Assembly: GCA_002490635.1 (NCBI GenBank)
Contig: DKUJ01000008.1
Span: 1 to 41,032 of the forward strand
Direction of reading: 5' to 3'
Length of the DNA: 41,032 nt
Origin: Porphyromonadaceae bacterium UBA7207
GTDB taxonomy: Bacteria; Bacteroidota; Bacteroidia; Bacteroidales; Muribaculaceae
In this document: piece after piece, positions 8,041-16,755 of the stretch
Layout of the letters: each line of letters starts with the position of its first letter
Numbering within the stretch: position 1 is the stretch's first letter
Program-made: the position numbers and the translations under genes
The notes under the pieces: generated by a model
The model's input: only the letters and a program-made list of their open reading frames with translations
The model's database searches: none
What the model was told of the DNA's origin: nothing

Positions 8041-8106
8041 TTAGATACTCACGCTCGGCAAAGTCCAAATAAATTTGGCTTTGCTCTCGACTTATACGTA
8101 TCTTTG
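8041..8106 (+). promoter_or_regulatory. Hairpin-promoter repeat, copy C (second of tandem pair), promoter of ftsB-mutS operon
   Basis: The left hairpin arm GCAAAGTCCAAAT (8058-8070) pairs with ATTTGGCTTTGC (8073-8084) apart from one bulged T. TTTG at 8074-8077 is 21 bases from the -7 TATCTTTG (8099-8106). The ATG of the next gene is at 8111, four bases after the -7, so a normally placed transcription start would fall at or inside the start codon. Confidence 0.7.
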
Positions 8107-8110
8107 TGGT

Positions 8111-8425
8111 ATGAATCCGCAACTCTCAAAATTCTGGCAATGGACACGCCGTTTCGTGTCGCCATGGACTCTGGCCTGCATTGTCGCATTCGGTATCGTG
8201 GTATTTTATGGCGACAATTCTGTATTCGACAGCATCCGCCAGGAACAGATAGTCGACAGCCTGCGCTGCGAACTTGCCTCCATCAGAGACAGCACCGAAC
8301 ACTACCGCAGACTCAACGAACGCCTTGTCTCCGAACCGGCAATGGTCGAGCAGGTCGCCCGTGAAAACTATGGCATGAAAAAAGCCAATGAGGATGTTTA
8401 TAACTTCGTAGAATCCAATGACTGA
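8111..8425 (+). CDS. FtsB/DivIC-like septum formation initiator
   Basis: A 104-residue bitopic protein. It has a short cytoplasmic N-terminus, one membrane helix (about residues 18-36, PWTLACIVAFGIVVFYG), then a coiled-coil stretch rich in Glu, Arg and Leu (QEQIVDSLRCELASIRDSTEHYRRLNERL). It ends with EQVARENYGMKKANEDVYNFVE, which matches the FtsB/DivIC pattern in which xxARExxGxxKPxE precedes the C-terminus. FtsB/DivIC joins FtsL and FtsQ/DivIB in the divisome and activates septal peptidoglycan synthesis. The start is the ATG at 8111; earlier in-frame codons lie inside the promoter repeat. It is first in an operon with a small membrane protein, mutS and a GNAT enzyme. Confidence 0.85.
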   Translation: MNPQLSKFWQWTRRFVSPWTLACIVAFGIVVFYGDNSVFDSIRQEQIVDSLRCELASIRDSTEHYRRLNERLVSEPAMVEQVARENYGMKKANEDVYNFVESND

Positions 8426-8831
8426 CAAAAAAACGAGAACCGAAGCCAGCTCCACGGTCAATCCTGTATTATATAATATTGTGGCTCCTCTGGGGCTTCT
8501 GCTCATTCTTGCGGCCACAGCAGTGCCGTTCTTCATGATGCACACCCCTTGGGCACAGCAGGCCTATCCGTTTGTCTACGGAGCCGGCGCACTGGTGCTT
8601 CTCGCCGCAAGACTGTTCGCCCGCAAGGGGCGTTGCTCCTACATGCGCCTGGAACGCCTCTACCGCCTTGAGAAATGGGCTCCCGTAATTTTCATAGTGG
8701 CGCTCGGCCTGCTGTTCTATAATCCGCATACCCTCCGCGACTGGCTGGCGTTCACCATGGCAGGCGCTGTAATCCAACTGTACACCTCTCTGGCCATCCC
8801 TGCCCGCGAGAAGAAGATATCCGGCAAATAA
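8418..8831 (+). CDS. Small four-helix membrane protein of unknown function
   Basis: No family recognised. The 137-residue product has four predicted membrane helices: about residues 17-41 (LYNIVAPLGLLLILAATAVPFF), 48-66 (YPFVYGAGALVLLAARLF), 88-104 (WAPVIFIVALGLLFYNP) and 109-127 (LAFTMAGAVIQLYTSLAI). It has a basic C-terminus. It overlaps the ftsB-like gene by eight bases, suggesting coupled translation and possibly a partnership in the cell envelope. mutS starts 10 bases downstream. The overlap and membrane pattern make a real gene likely, but no function can be given. Confidence 0.8.
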   Translation: MTDKKTRTEASSTVNPVLYNIVAPLGLLLILAATAVPFFMMHTPWAQQAYPFVYGAGALVLLAARLFARKGRCSYMRLERLYRLEKWAPVIFIVALGLLFYNPHTLRDWLAFTMAGAVIQLYTSLAIPAREKKISGK

Positions 8832-8841
8832 CATACCGCTC

Positions 8842-11463
8842 ATGGCCAATAAAATAGTGGAAACACCGCTGATGAAGCAATACATCCAGATGAAACAGAA
8901 ACATCCGGATGCCATTCTTCTGTTCCGTGTGGGCGACTTCTACGAAACATTCAGCGACGATGCCGTAGTAGCATCGGAAATCCTGGGCATAACACTGACA
9001 CGCAGGGCAAACGGTGCCGCGCAGTATGTCGAGCTCGCCGGCTTTCCGCACCATGCGCTCGACAGCTATCTGCCAAAACTGGTGCGCGCCGGCAAACGTG
9101 TTGCCATCTGCGAACAGCTCGAAGATCCCAAGCTCACCAAAAAGCTTGTAAAACGTGGCATTACAGAACTTGTCACGCCCGGAGTGGCTCTCAGCGACAC
9201 TGTGCTGAGCAGCGACTGCAACAACTTTCTGGCCGCCGTGCATTTCGGCAAGGGCGGCCTGGTAGGCGTCGCCTTTCTCGACATAAGCACCGGCGAGTTT
9301 CTTGCCGCCGAAGGCAATGCGCAGTACGCCGACAAGGTCATGGCCTCCATGGCACCCAAGGAAGTGCTTGTTCAACGCGGCCTCAAACCGCAGTTGGCCG
9401 AGGTTTTCACCCAGCCATATCTTTCTTTCGAGCTTGAGGACTGGCTGTTCACACACGATGCCGCCGACGAGCGCCTGCGCAAGCAGTTCGGCACCAGCTC
9501 CCTCAAGGGCTTCGGAATCGACCGCATGCATGCCGCCACCATTGCCGCCGGCGCCGTATTGCACTATCTCGACCTTACCAGCCACACCCGCACGGGTCAC
9601 ATAACCCGCATATCGCGCATCGAGGAAGACCGTTATGTGCGGCTCGACCGCTTCACGGTGCGAAATCTCGAACTGCTGGAACCGCTCGACAGCGAAGGCA
9701 AAAGTCTGCTCGATGTCATCGACCGAACAGTCTGCCCCATGGGCAGCCGCCTGCTCAAACGCTGGCTGTTATTTCCGCTCAAGGACGTGAAATCCATCAA
9801 CGAGCGCCTGGACATAGTGGAGCACTTCTTCCGCGAGCCCGACCTCCGCGAAGAAATCGTAGAGCGCCTCCACAATGTGGGCGACCTTGAACGCCTGGTT
9901 TCCAAGCTGGCATGCGAACGGATTCTTCCTCGGGAAGTGATACAGATACGCAATGCCCTGAAAGCAATCGGCACCATAAAGGAGCTGTGCACATCGAGCG
10001 GACAGCAGGGGCTCGGTGCTATCGGTGAACAGCTCAACCCCTGCCACACAATAGCCCAGCGCATCAGCTCCCAGCTCCGCGACGAAGCCAGCGTGCTCGG
10101 CCGCGGCGATACCTTCGCCACCGGCGCCGACGCCGAACTGGACCACCTTAGAGAAATAGCGTTCCGCGGCAAGGATTTTCTGGCAGCGATGCAGGCCCGC
10201 GAAGCCGAAGCCACCGGCATAGGCTCGCTGAAGATAGGCTACAACAACGTGTTCGGTTACTACATCGAAGTGACCAACACCCACCGCGACAAGGTGCCCA
10301 AAACCTGGATACGCAAACAGACTCTTGTGAATGCCGAACGCTACATCACTCCAGAACTCAAAGAATACGAAGAGCAGATTCTTGGCGCCCAGGAAAAGAT
10401 AGTGGCAATCGAAGCCCGCATGTTCTCGGAACTTGTTGGAGCCATGGCATCGTTCATGCCCGCCCTGCAGCTCAACGCCGGCCTGCTGGCAAGGCTGGAC
10501 GTGCTGTCGGCGTTCACCATGGTGGCTATAGAGAACCGGTACAACCGGCCTGTGATCGATGATTCGGTGGACCTTGTCCTCAGCGGTGCACGCCACCCTG
10601 TCATAGAACAACGACTTCCACCCGGCGACTCATATATAGCCAACGATATAGAGCTTTCCAACGAGACGACCCAGGTGATGATGATTACCGGCCCCAACAT
10701 GTCAGGTAAATCGGCACTCCTTCGCCAGACCGCGCTCAATGTCATCATGGCCCAGACCGGCTGTTTCGTGGCCGCCGACTCGGCACGCATAGGCGTGGTG
10801 GACAAAATATTCACCCGCGTAGGCGCCAGCGACAACATCTCCGGAGGCGAATCCACATTCATGGTCGAGATGAACGAGGCAGCATCTATCCTGAACAACA
10901 TGAGCCAACGCTCGCTAATACTCTTCGACGAGCTCGGCAGGGGCACCTCCACCTACGACGGCATATCGATAGCCTGGGCAATAGTAGAATACATCCTCAC
11001 ACACGGCAGTCTCCACCCGAAGACACTTTTCGCCACCCACTATCACGAGCTGAACGATATGGAAGCCTCCTATCCTCGTGTGGCCAACTACAACGTGTCG
11101 GTGAGCGAAATCGAAGGCAAGGTGGTATTCCTTCGCAAACTCGCACGCGGAGGCAGCGAACACAGTTTCGGCATACATGTCGCCAAGCTCGCCGGCATGC
11201 CTTCCACAATTCTGAAACGCGCGGATCAGGTCCTGAAACAGCTCGAGGACAATGCCCGTGGCGGCGACGGCAAAGGCGTGCGGCCCACTGTGCAACCGCA
11301 GGTTACCGACGGCATACAGATGTCGTTCTTCCAGCTCGACGACCCTGTGCTCGAACAGGTGCGCGACGAAATAATCGGTGTGGATATAAACAACCTCACG
11401 CCACTGCAGGCACTCACAAAATTAAACGATATCCGCAAGATACTCACCGGCAAGCACCAATGA
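8842..11463 (+). CDS. mutS: DNA mismatch repair protein MutS
   Basis: MutS recognises mismatches and small loops and recruits MutL. The 873-residue protein is full length for MutS1. The mismatch-wedging motif Phe33-Tyr34-Glu35 lies in VGDFYETF. The connector, core and clamp domains follow, including the lever region around GKSLLDVIDRTVCPMGSRLL. The ATPase has Walker A GPNMSGKS at 617-624, Walker B LILFDELGRGTST, and the ATHYHEL switch His. The C-terminus (LTPLQALTKLNDIRKIL) is the usual dimerisation tail. It is the third gene of the ftsB-like operon, which links division and DNA repair expression. Its stop overlaps the start of the next gene as ATGA. Confidence 0.97.
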   Translation: MANKIVETPLMKQYIQMKQKHPDAILLFRVGDFYETFSDDAVVASEILGITLTRRANGAAQYVELAGFPHHALDSYLPKLVRAGKRVAICEQLEDPKLTKKLVKRGITELVTPGVALSDTVLSSDCNNFLAAVHFGKGGLVGVAFLDISTGEFLAAEGNAQYADKVMASMAPKEVLVQRGLKPQLAEVFTQPYLSFELEDWLFTHDAADERLRKQFGTSSLKGFGIDRMHAATIAAGAVLHYLDLTSHTRTGHITRISRIEEDRYVRLDRFTVRNLELLEPLDSEGKSLLDVIDRTVCPMGSRLLKRWLLFPLKDVKSINERLDIVEHFFREPDLREEIVERLHNVGDLERLVSKLACERILPREVIQIRNALKAIGTIKELCTSSGQQGLGAIGEQLNPCHTIAQRISSQLRDEASVLGRGDTFATGADAELDHLREIAFRGKDFLAAMQAREAEATGIGSLKIGYNNVFGYYIEVTNTHRDKVPKTWIRKQTLVNAERYITPELKEYEEQILGAQEKIVAIEARMFSELVGAMASFMPALQLNAGLLARLDVLSAFTMVAIENRYNRPVIDDSVDLVLSGARHPVIEQRLPPGDSYIANDIELSNETTQVMMITGPNMSGKSALLRQTALNVIMAQTGCFVAADSARIGVVDKIFTRVGASDNISGGESTFMVEMNEAASILNNMSQRSLILFDELGRGTSTYDGISIAWAIVEYILTHGSLHPKTLFATHYHELNDMEASYPRVANYNVSVSEIEGKVVFLRKLARGGSEHSFGIHVAKLAGMPSTILKRADQVLKQLEDNARGGDGKGVRPTVQPQVTDGIQMSFFQLDDPVLEQVRDEIIGVDINNLTPLQALTKLNDIRKILTGKHQ

Positions 11464-11996
11464 GCACAACTGCCATCAGTCTACGCGCCGCCAGCGCCAT
11501 AGAGCTGAACAAACTGGAACACATCTACCTTGAGGCATTCCCTCCCGAAGAACGCCGTCCATGGGAACAGATAGCGGCAACGCCCTCCGACAGCCTGCTG
11601 CGCCTCCATGCCATCTGCTGTAACGGCGATGCCGTTGGACTCATCACAACGTGGGATTTCGGGACATTCGTTTACGTGGAACATCTGGCCGTCGACATAT
11701 CATGCCGCGGCGGAGGCATAGGCGCCGCCGTACTCACATGCATGAAAGCAGGAACAGCCGGCAGGCCTCTGGTGCTGGAAGTGGAGCCGCCTTGCGAACT
11801 GCAGCCCGACACCGTGCGACGGGTGAATTTCTACAAGCGCAACGGCTTCCACATGCTACCACACGATTATGTGCAGCCACCCTACTCCGCCGGGCTGCCG
11901 GAAGTGGAGCTGAAACTGATGAGTACCAATCCGGAAATGCCTCCCGAACCGCTCATATCGCTGCTACACAGCAAGGTCTACAATAAAAAGATATAA
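11460..11996 (+). CDS. GNAT family N-acetyltransferase
   Basis: A 178-residue protein with the GNAT acetyl-CoA fold. An N-terminal substrate region LEHIYLEAFPPEERRPWEQ leads to the beta4 strand FVYVEHLAVDISCRGGGIGAAVL, where the RGGGIG loop is the acetyl-CoA pyrophosphate-binding Q/RxxGxG/A motif. The YKRNGF helix-strand end motif of GNATs follows (RRVNFYKRNGFHML). The substrate cannot be told. It overlaps the mutS stop by four bases and ends the operon; lptG converges from the other strand nine bases away. Confidence 0.85.
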   Translation: MSTTAISLRAASAIELNKLEHIYLEAFPPEERRPWEQIAATPSDSLLRLHAICCNGDAVGLITTWDFGTFVYVEHLAVDISCRGGGIGAAVLTCMKAGTAGRPLVLEVEPPCELQPDTVRRVNFYKRNGFHMLPHDYVQPPYSAGLPEVELKLMSTNPEMPPEPLISLLHSKVYNKKI

Positions 11997-12005
11997 AATC
12001 GGCTA

Positions 12006-13079
12006 CTATTTCGCGGCACGCCTGTAGAGCGCCACTGCAATGGCCATGTACACTATGTTCGGAATCCACATGGCCACCATCGGCGACGTGAGTCCGCTGA
12101 TAGCGAAAGTCTGTGTAATGGTCATGAACAGAATATAGCTGAAACTCAGCACCAGACCGATTCCTATATTGAGGCCCATGCCACCTTTCACCTTCTTCAC
12201 ACTCAGAGTCATGCCAATGATTGTGAGAATGAACGCCGCTGCCGTCATGGCAATGCGGCGGTGTTTCTCCACCTCGAAACTCTTTATATTAGCCACCCCG
12301 CGCCTGCGCTGTCGCTCGATGTAGCTGTCGAGCTCGGGAGAAGTCATCTTCTCATGATCCACCTCGGAAATCAGAAAATCACGGGGTTCGAAAGCAATGG
12401 CGGTATCGCGGTCGCGACCACGTGTAATAATCTCGCGGTCTCCGGTGAAGTCGCGGCGCACAAAGTCGAAGAGGTGCCAGTTGTACAGCGTATCCCATCG
12501 CACGGTCTGCGCCGTAAGCCGGCTTGTAAGGCGTTTCTGGTCGTCGAAACTGTCAAGAGCGAAACGGCGGCCGGTGCGGCTGTTGTTCTCGTAGGAGGCC
12601 ATATAGGCAATCTGCCCCGGTGCCACCATGAGCATTACATTGGCGCCATAGTCCACACTCTTGTTGCGCACATAGCGGTTGGTGTACTCTATCCTCTTCA
12701 CATTGGCCGGCGGAATAATGTAGGCGCTGAGCACAAATGTTGCCGCGGCTATTATCGCAGCCGATATCAGATAGGGGCGCAACAGTCGCCTGAAGCTCAT
12801 GCCGGTAGAGAACATGGCTATGAACTCGCTGTTGCCAGCCAGTTTGGAGGTGAAGAATATTACGGCAATGAAAGTGAACAGCGGCGAAAACTGGTTGGCG
12901 AAATACGGAAGGAAATTCACGAAATAGTCCATCACCGTGGCCTTCAGCGGTGCCTTCAGAAAGGCGTCGAGTTTCTCGTTGATATCGAACACAATCACTA
13001 TTGCCAGCAACAGAATGATGGCAAAAATGTAAGTTCCCAGGAACTTGCGGATTATGTACCGGTCGAGAATCTTGAACAT
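12006..13079 (-). CDS. LptF/LptG (YjgP/YjgQ) family lipopolysaccharide transport permease
   Basis: The 357-residue inner-membrane protein begins MFKILDRYIIRKFLGTYIFAIILLLAIVIVFDI, the classic YjgP/YjgQ start with a first helix after a basic stretch. Three N-terminal helices, a large periplasmic beta-jellyroll-like region (about residues 120-265) and three C-terminal helices (for example GMGLNIGIGLVLSFSYILFMTI) complete the family layout. With LptB and a partner permease it extracts LPS from the inner membrane and passes it to LptC/LptA. It cannot be assigned to LptF or LptG from sequence alone. It lies 23 bases downstream of tgt in the same operon. Confidence 0.9.
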   Translation of the reverse strand: MFKILDRYIIRKFLGTYIFAIILLLAIVIVFDINEKLDAFLKAPLKATVMDYFVNFLPYFANQFSPLFTFIAVIFFTSKLAGNSEFIAMFSTGMSFRRLLRPYLISAAIIAAATFVLSAYIIPPANVKRIEYTNRYVRNKSVDYGANVMLMVAPGQIAYMASYENNSRTGRRFALDSFDDQKRLTSRLTAQTVRWDTLYNWHLFDFVRRDFTGDREIITRGRDRDTAIAFEPRDFLISEVDHEKMTSPELDSYIERQRRRGVANIKSFEVEKHRRIAMTAAAFILTIIGMTLSVKKVKGGMGLNIGIGLVLSFSYILFMTITQTFAISGLTSPMVAMWIPNIVYMAIAVALYRRAAK

Positions 13080-13102
13080 TTCCTATCGGATGCCCGCTGA
13101 TG

Positions 13103-14239
13103 CTACAGCCTGCGGCCGAGCTTTTCCACCATCTGCTTTTTCCACTGTGGGAACGTGCCGTCGACAATATGCTTGCGGGCCTCTCCCACCAGCCACAGAT
13201 AGAAAGCCAGATTGTGGATGCTGGCAATCTGCATTCCAAGAAGTTCGTTGGCCGCAAAAAGGTGGCGCACATATGCTTTGCTGTATATGCGGTCTACAAA
13301 CGAAGGTCCATCGGGTTGCAGTGGCGAAAAATCGTTGGCCCATTTCGCATTGCGCATATTCATGGTGCCCTCGGGTGTGAACAGGGTGCCGTTGCGTCCG
13401 TTGCGTGTAGGCATAACACAGTCCATCATATCCACACCACGGTCGATAGCCTCAAGTATATTTACCGGCGTGCCGACTCCCATGAGATAGCGCGGACGGT
13501 CGGCGGGCAGAATCTCGTTGGTTATCTCAATCATGGAATACATCACCTCGGCCGGCTCGCCTACAGCCAGGCCACCTATGGCATAACCGTCGGCACCAAG
13601 CGAGGCCGCATGTCCGGCAGCTTCGCGCCGCATGTCGGGGTAGGTACATCCCTGGACTATGGGGAAGTAGCTCTGATAGTGGCCGTACAGCGGTTCTGTC
13701 TCGCGGTAATGCCTCCATCCGCGCTCAAGCCAGCGTTTGGTGAGGTCGAGCGAGCGACGCGCATACGCGCGGTCGGCAGTACCGGGAGTGCATTCATCGA
13801 GAGCCATCATTATGTCCGACCCTATGGTGCGCTGGATATCGACCACGTTCTCGGGAGTGAACAGATGCCGCGACCCGTCGATGTGGCTGCGGAAATGCGC
13901 GCCTTCTTCGGTGAGCTTGCGGTTTGCCGACAATGAGAACACCTGAAATCCTCCGCTGTCGGTCAGTATGGGGCGGTCCCAGCCATTGAAACGGTGCAGG
14001 CCGCCGGCCTGCGATATAACCTCCATGCCGGGGCGGAGATAGAGGTGGTAGGTGTTGCCAAGTATTATCTGGGCTTTCACATCGTCGCGGAGCTCGGGCA
14101 TGTGTACGCCCTTCACGGTGCCCGCGGTTCCGACAGGCATGAAAATAGGAGTCTGTATCGTACCGTGATCGGTAGTAATCTCACCGGCGCGTGCGCCGCT
14201 GCCGGCACATGCGGCCTCGAGTCTGAACTTCATAGGCAA
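13103..14239 (-). CDS. tgt: Queuine tRNA-ribosyltransferase, zinc cysteines absent
   Basis: Tgt exchanges guanine-34 of GUN-anticodon tRNAs for a queuine precursor. The 378-residue protein has the family core: LTDSGGFQVFSL with Asp94 (general base), ALDECTP (substrate pocket), GGLAVGE, and MDCVMPTRNGRNG with nucleophile Asp273. The canonical zinc site CxCxxC...H is altered. At the aligned places stand Gly311, Ser313 and Asp316, while His342 in IHNL is kept at the canonical 31-residue spacing from the first position. Flanking residues (IYSKAYVRHLF) align without gaps, so this is substitution, not a frameshift. The gene sits between a sugar nucleotidyltransferase (two bases upstream) and the LPS permease. 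Confidence 0.95.
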   Translation of the reverse strand: MPMKFRLEAACAGSGARAGEITTDHGTIQTPIFMPVGTAGTVKGVHMPELRDDVKAQIILGNTYHLYLRPGMEVISQAGGLHRFNGWDRPILTDSGGFQVFSLSANRKLTEEGAHFRSHIDGSRHLFTPENVVDIQRTIGSDIMMALDECTPGTADRAYARRSLDLTKRWLERGWRHYRETEPLYGHYQSYFPIVQGCTYPDMRREAAGHAASLGADGYAIGGLAVGEPAEVMYSMIEITNEILPADRPRYLMGVGTPVNILEAIDRGVDMMDCVMPTRNGRNGTLFTPEGTMNMRNAKWANDFSPLQPDGPSFVDRIYSKAYVRHLFAANELLGMQIASIHNLAFYLWLVGEARKHIVDGTFPQWKKQMVEKLGRRL

Positions 14240-14241
14240 TG

Positions 14242-15150
14242 TCAGAACAGTTTGTCGGGATATTCACCGGCATTGTGTAGCGCCGCCAGGCTGGCAACCA
14301 CCTTATCACGGTCTTCAGGATATGTTACGCCGAACCAGCGCGATTTTGTAGAAAGCACATCCACTGTAGCCTCGCCGTTCTTCACCAGCTTGTCCACTAC
14401 CGAAGGAATGAAGAACTCACTGCCGGCGCGCTCGATATGCTTGTTGAGGAAGCGCACGAACTCGCGGCGGCTATAGCGGAAGTAGTCGGGAGTGAACCCC
14501 CACAAGTTCATCGACACGGGCATGTGGGCCATGAGTCTGCCGCTATTGCCTTCCTTATCGGTATATTCTATTTCACCGGCAGGAGTGAATGCAATGGAAG
14601 TCCGTTCCACGACGTCGGTAAGATGGCCGCATTCGTCGACGGTGCATACACCACGGCTCACGCTGCCGGCTTCGGTCATAGTGTTGCCAAGCTCGAAAGC
14701 TACCATACAGTACCGGCCGTCGGATTCCTTTCCTACTCCGGCAAGAAAACCTGCCATGACATCGAACGCATCGCGTCCATAGAAATCGTCGGCGTTGATA
14801 ACGGCAAATGGCTCTTCAATGGCGCTCTCGCCCATCATAACCGCATGGTTGGTTCCCCATGGCTTTGTGCGGCCCTCGGGCACGGTGTAGCCTTCAGGAA
14901 GAGCATCGACACTCTGGAACACCACCTCTACAGGTATGTGGCCCTGATACTTCGAGAGTATCTTCTCGCGGAAGGCATCTTCGAAATCGTGTCGTATAAC
15001 GAACACAACCTTGCCAAAGCCAGCACGCATGGCATCGTAGATTGAATAGTCCATGATGGTCTCGCCGTGAGGCCCTACTCCATCGAGCTGCTTAAGCCCC
15101 CCGTAGCGGCTACCCATGCCTGCTGCAAGTACAAATAATGTCGGTTTCAT
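14242..15150 (-). CDS. Sugar-phosphate nucleotidyltransferase
   Basis: The 302-residue protein starts MKPTLFVLAAGMGSRYGGLKQ, the nucleotide-binding L(A)AGxGxR...K loop of NTP_transferase enzymes. The metal-binding Asp is in FAVINADDFYG, and EVVFQ and GYTVPEGRTKPWGTNHAVMM follow the pattern of this group. Enzymes of this type couple NTP and a sugar-1-phosphate to make an activated sugar; the exact sugar cannot be read here. It is the first gene of an operon with tgt (two bases apart) and the LPS permease, so a cell-envelope precursor role is plausible. A -7 element on the minus strand lies at 15176-15183. Confidence 0.82.
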   Translation of the reverse strand: MKPTLFVLAAGMGSRYGGLKQLDGVGPHGETIMDYSIYDAMRAGFGKVVFVIRHDFEDAFREKILSKYQGHIPVEVVFQSVDALPEGYTVPEGRTKPWGTNHAVMMGESAIEEPFAVINADDFYGRDAFDVMAGFLAGVGKESDGRYCMVAFELGNTMTEAGSVSRGVCTVDECGHLTDVVERTSIAFTPAGEIEYTDKEGNSGRLMAHMPVSMNLWGFTPDYFRYSRREFVRFLNKHIERAGSEFFIPSVVDKLVKNGEATVDVLSTKSRWFGVTYPEDRDKVVASLAALHNAGEYPDKLF

Positions 15151-15175
15151 TTACGTCTTGTTAGGTTTCGGAGTG

Positions 15176-15183
15176 CAAAAATA
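15176..15183 (-). promoter_or_regulatory. -7 element of the nucleotidyltransferase-tgt-lptF/G operon
   Basis: Minus-strand TATTTTTG, matching TAnnTTTG, 25 bases before the ATG at 15150. No clear -33 match was found. Confidence 0.55.
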
Positions 15184-15278
15184 CGGATTTTTTTACCGAA
15201 TACACCCATTCCATACAGAAAAGGGAAAAAACAGCGACACGATACAGGTTCCATAAGCGTTAATCGACCGGATTTTAA

Positions 15279-15286
15279 TACTTTTG
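15279..15286 (+). promoter_or_regulatory. -7 element of the amidase gene
   Basis: TACTTTTG matches TAnnTTTG. It ends one base before an in-frame ATG at 15288 and 25 bases before the ATG at 15312. This helps decide for the downstream start, which opens a proper signal peptide. Confidence 0.55.
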
Positions 15287-15311
15287 TATGCCTTTTAAAA
15301 CATTACCTGAC

Positions 15312-16751
15312 ATGAAAAAACTAATTATAACGGCGCTCGCCCTGTCGGCAATGGCGGCATCGGCGGAAGTTCCTCTGAAAATCTATCGCGGCGACCAGCG
15401 CAGCGACACCGTTTATTCATCGCGCCAATATGTAGTCGGAGTAACCACGCCGGGAGCCACGGCCACCATCGCCGGCGACAGCTGCCATGTGTACCGCACC
15501 GGCACCTTCGGCAGCGCTGTCGATCTTGCGCCAGGCGAAAATATGATTCCGGTGTCGGTGTGCATCGGCAACAGCAGAACCACAACCGACGTACGCCTGG
15601 TGTACATCGAGCGCGAACGCCACCAAACAGCTCCTACTGTCACCGAGTCTCTTGGCGCACCGCTGCACCTGCGCACACTTCCCGGCGCATACCTGCAGTA
15701 TGGCAACGGCGGCGACCGTCTGGGCGGTTCAAAAATGGGATATATCGATTCCGGAATATGCCTGACAGCTGTCGGCAAAACCGAAAACCTCTACAAGGTG
15801 GCCCTCGGGAACAACGCCTTCGCCTACATCCCCCGCAGCACTGTGGAGGAAGGAGGCAGCGGACAGCCTATAGTGAACTCCGGCAGCGCCTCCATCACTT
15901 CCGACGGCAAGATGGACTGTCTCTCGATATCCCTGCCTGAACGTGTGGCCTATTGGGCACGGACGGAAATCGACCCTGCCACAATAAAAATTTCTCTCTA
16001 CGGCGTTACCAACAACACCAACTGGCTCACCCAGCGAGGCTCCCTCGGCATGGTGGAATTCGTCGATTTCCGCCAGGAACAATCCGATGTATTGACAGTC
16101 GTTCTACGCCTCAAGGAAAAATATTCCTGGGGGTTCTCTGTAGGCTACAAGGACAACACCCTGACAGTAGGAGTGCGGCACCGCCCTGCCTCGCTGGCAT
16201 TGTCCGACCTCACCATCGGAGTCGACGCCGGGCACGGAGGCGCGTTTCCCGGAGCATGGTCGCCTTCGGGACTTTCGGAGAAGGAAGTGAATCTGGACAT
16301 AGCGAAAGAAGTCGCACGCCTCCTCCGCCAGGCAGGAGCACAGGTGGTGATGACCCGCGAAGGCGACACCGGTCCCAGCATGACAGAACGCAAGCAGACA
16401 TGGCTGCGAGGCAATGTGGACCTGGCAGTGAGCATTCACAACAATTCCTCGGGCAATCCGCTGGCATCCTTGGGAACAAGCTCATACTACAAACATATCA
16501 GCAATCGCGCCCTGGCATCATGCCTGCATGAATCGATGCTTTCCCTCGGACTTGCCGACTTCGGACTGACCGGAAACTTCAACTTCTCGCTGAACAGCCC
16601 TACAGAATATCCGAATGCCCTCGTAGAGGTGCTGTTCATGTCGTCGCTGGCCGAGGAAGAACTCCTCGCCGACCCCGATTACCGCAAACAGCTGGCCGCA
16701 AAAATCTTCCAGGGCATAGCGGACTATCTCGAACTGGTAGCCCGCGACTGA
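15312..16751 (+). CDS. N-acetylmuramoyl-L-alanine amidase (Amidase_3) with N-terminal domains
   Basis: This secreted cell-wall hydrolase cleaves the amide bond between MurNAc and the stem peptide. The 479-residue protein has a signal peptide (MKKLIITALALSAMAASA), a beta-rich N-terminal region of about 270 residues with an SH3-like stretch (APLHLRTLPGAYLQYG ... GYIDSG), and a C-terminal Amidase_3 domain from about residue 300. The zinc ligands are visible: His308 in DAGHGG, Glu323 in LSEKEVN, His376 in SIHNNSS, and catalytic Glu439 in LVEVLFMS. I take the ATG at 15312 rather than 15288, since the first eight residues of the longer form precede the signal peptide and lie almost on the -7 element. 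It is monocistronic and converges with btuD. Confidence 0.92.
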   Translation: MKKLIITALALSAMAASAEVPLKIYRGDQRSDTVYSSRQYVVGVTTPGATATIAGDSCHVYRTGTFGSAVDLAPGENMIPVSVCIGNSRTTTDVRLVYIERERHQTAPTVTESLGAPLHLRTLPGAYLQYGNGGDRLGGSKMGYIDSGICLTAVGKTENLYKVALGNNAFAYIPRSTVEEGGSGQPIVNSGSASITSDGKMDCLSISLPERVAYWARTEIDPATIKISLYGVTNNTNWLTQRGSLGMVEFVDFRQEQSDVLTVVLRLKEKYSWGFSVGYKDNTLTVGVRHRPASLALSDLTIGVDAGHGGAFPGAWSPSGLSEKEVNLDIAKEVARLLRQAGAQVVMTREGDTGPSMTERKQTWLRGNVDLAVSIHNNSSGNPLASLGTSSYYKHISNRALASCLHESMLSLGLADFGLTGNFNFSLNSPTEYPNALVEVLFMSSLAEEELLADPDYRKQLAAKIFQGIADYLELVARD

Positions 16752-16755
16752 CAGG

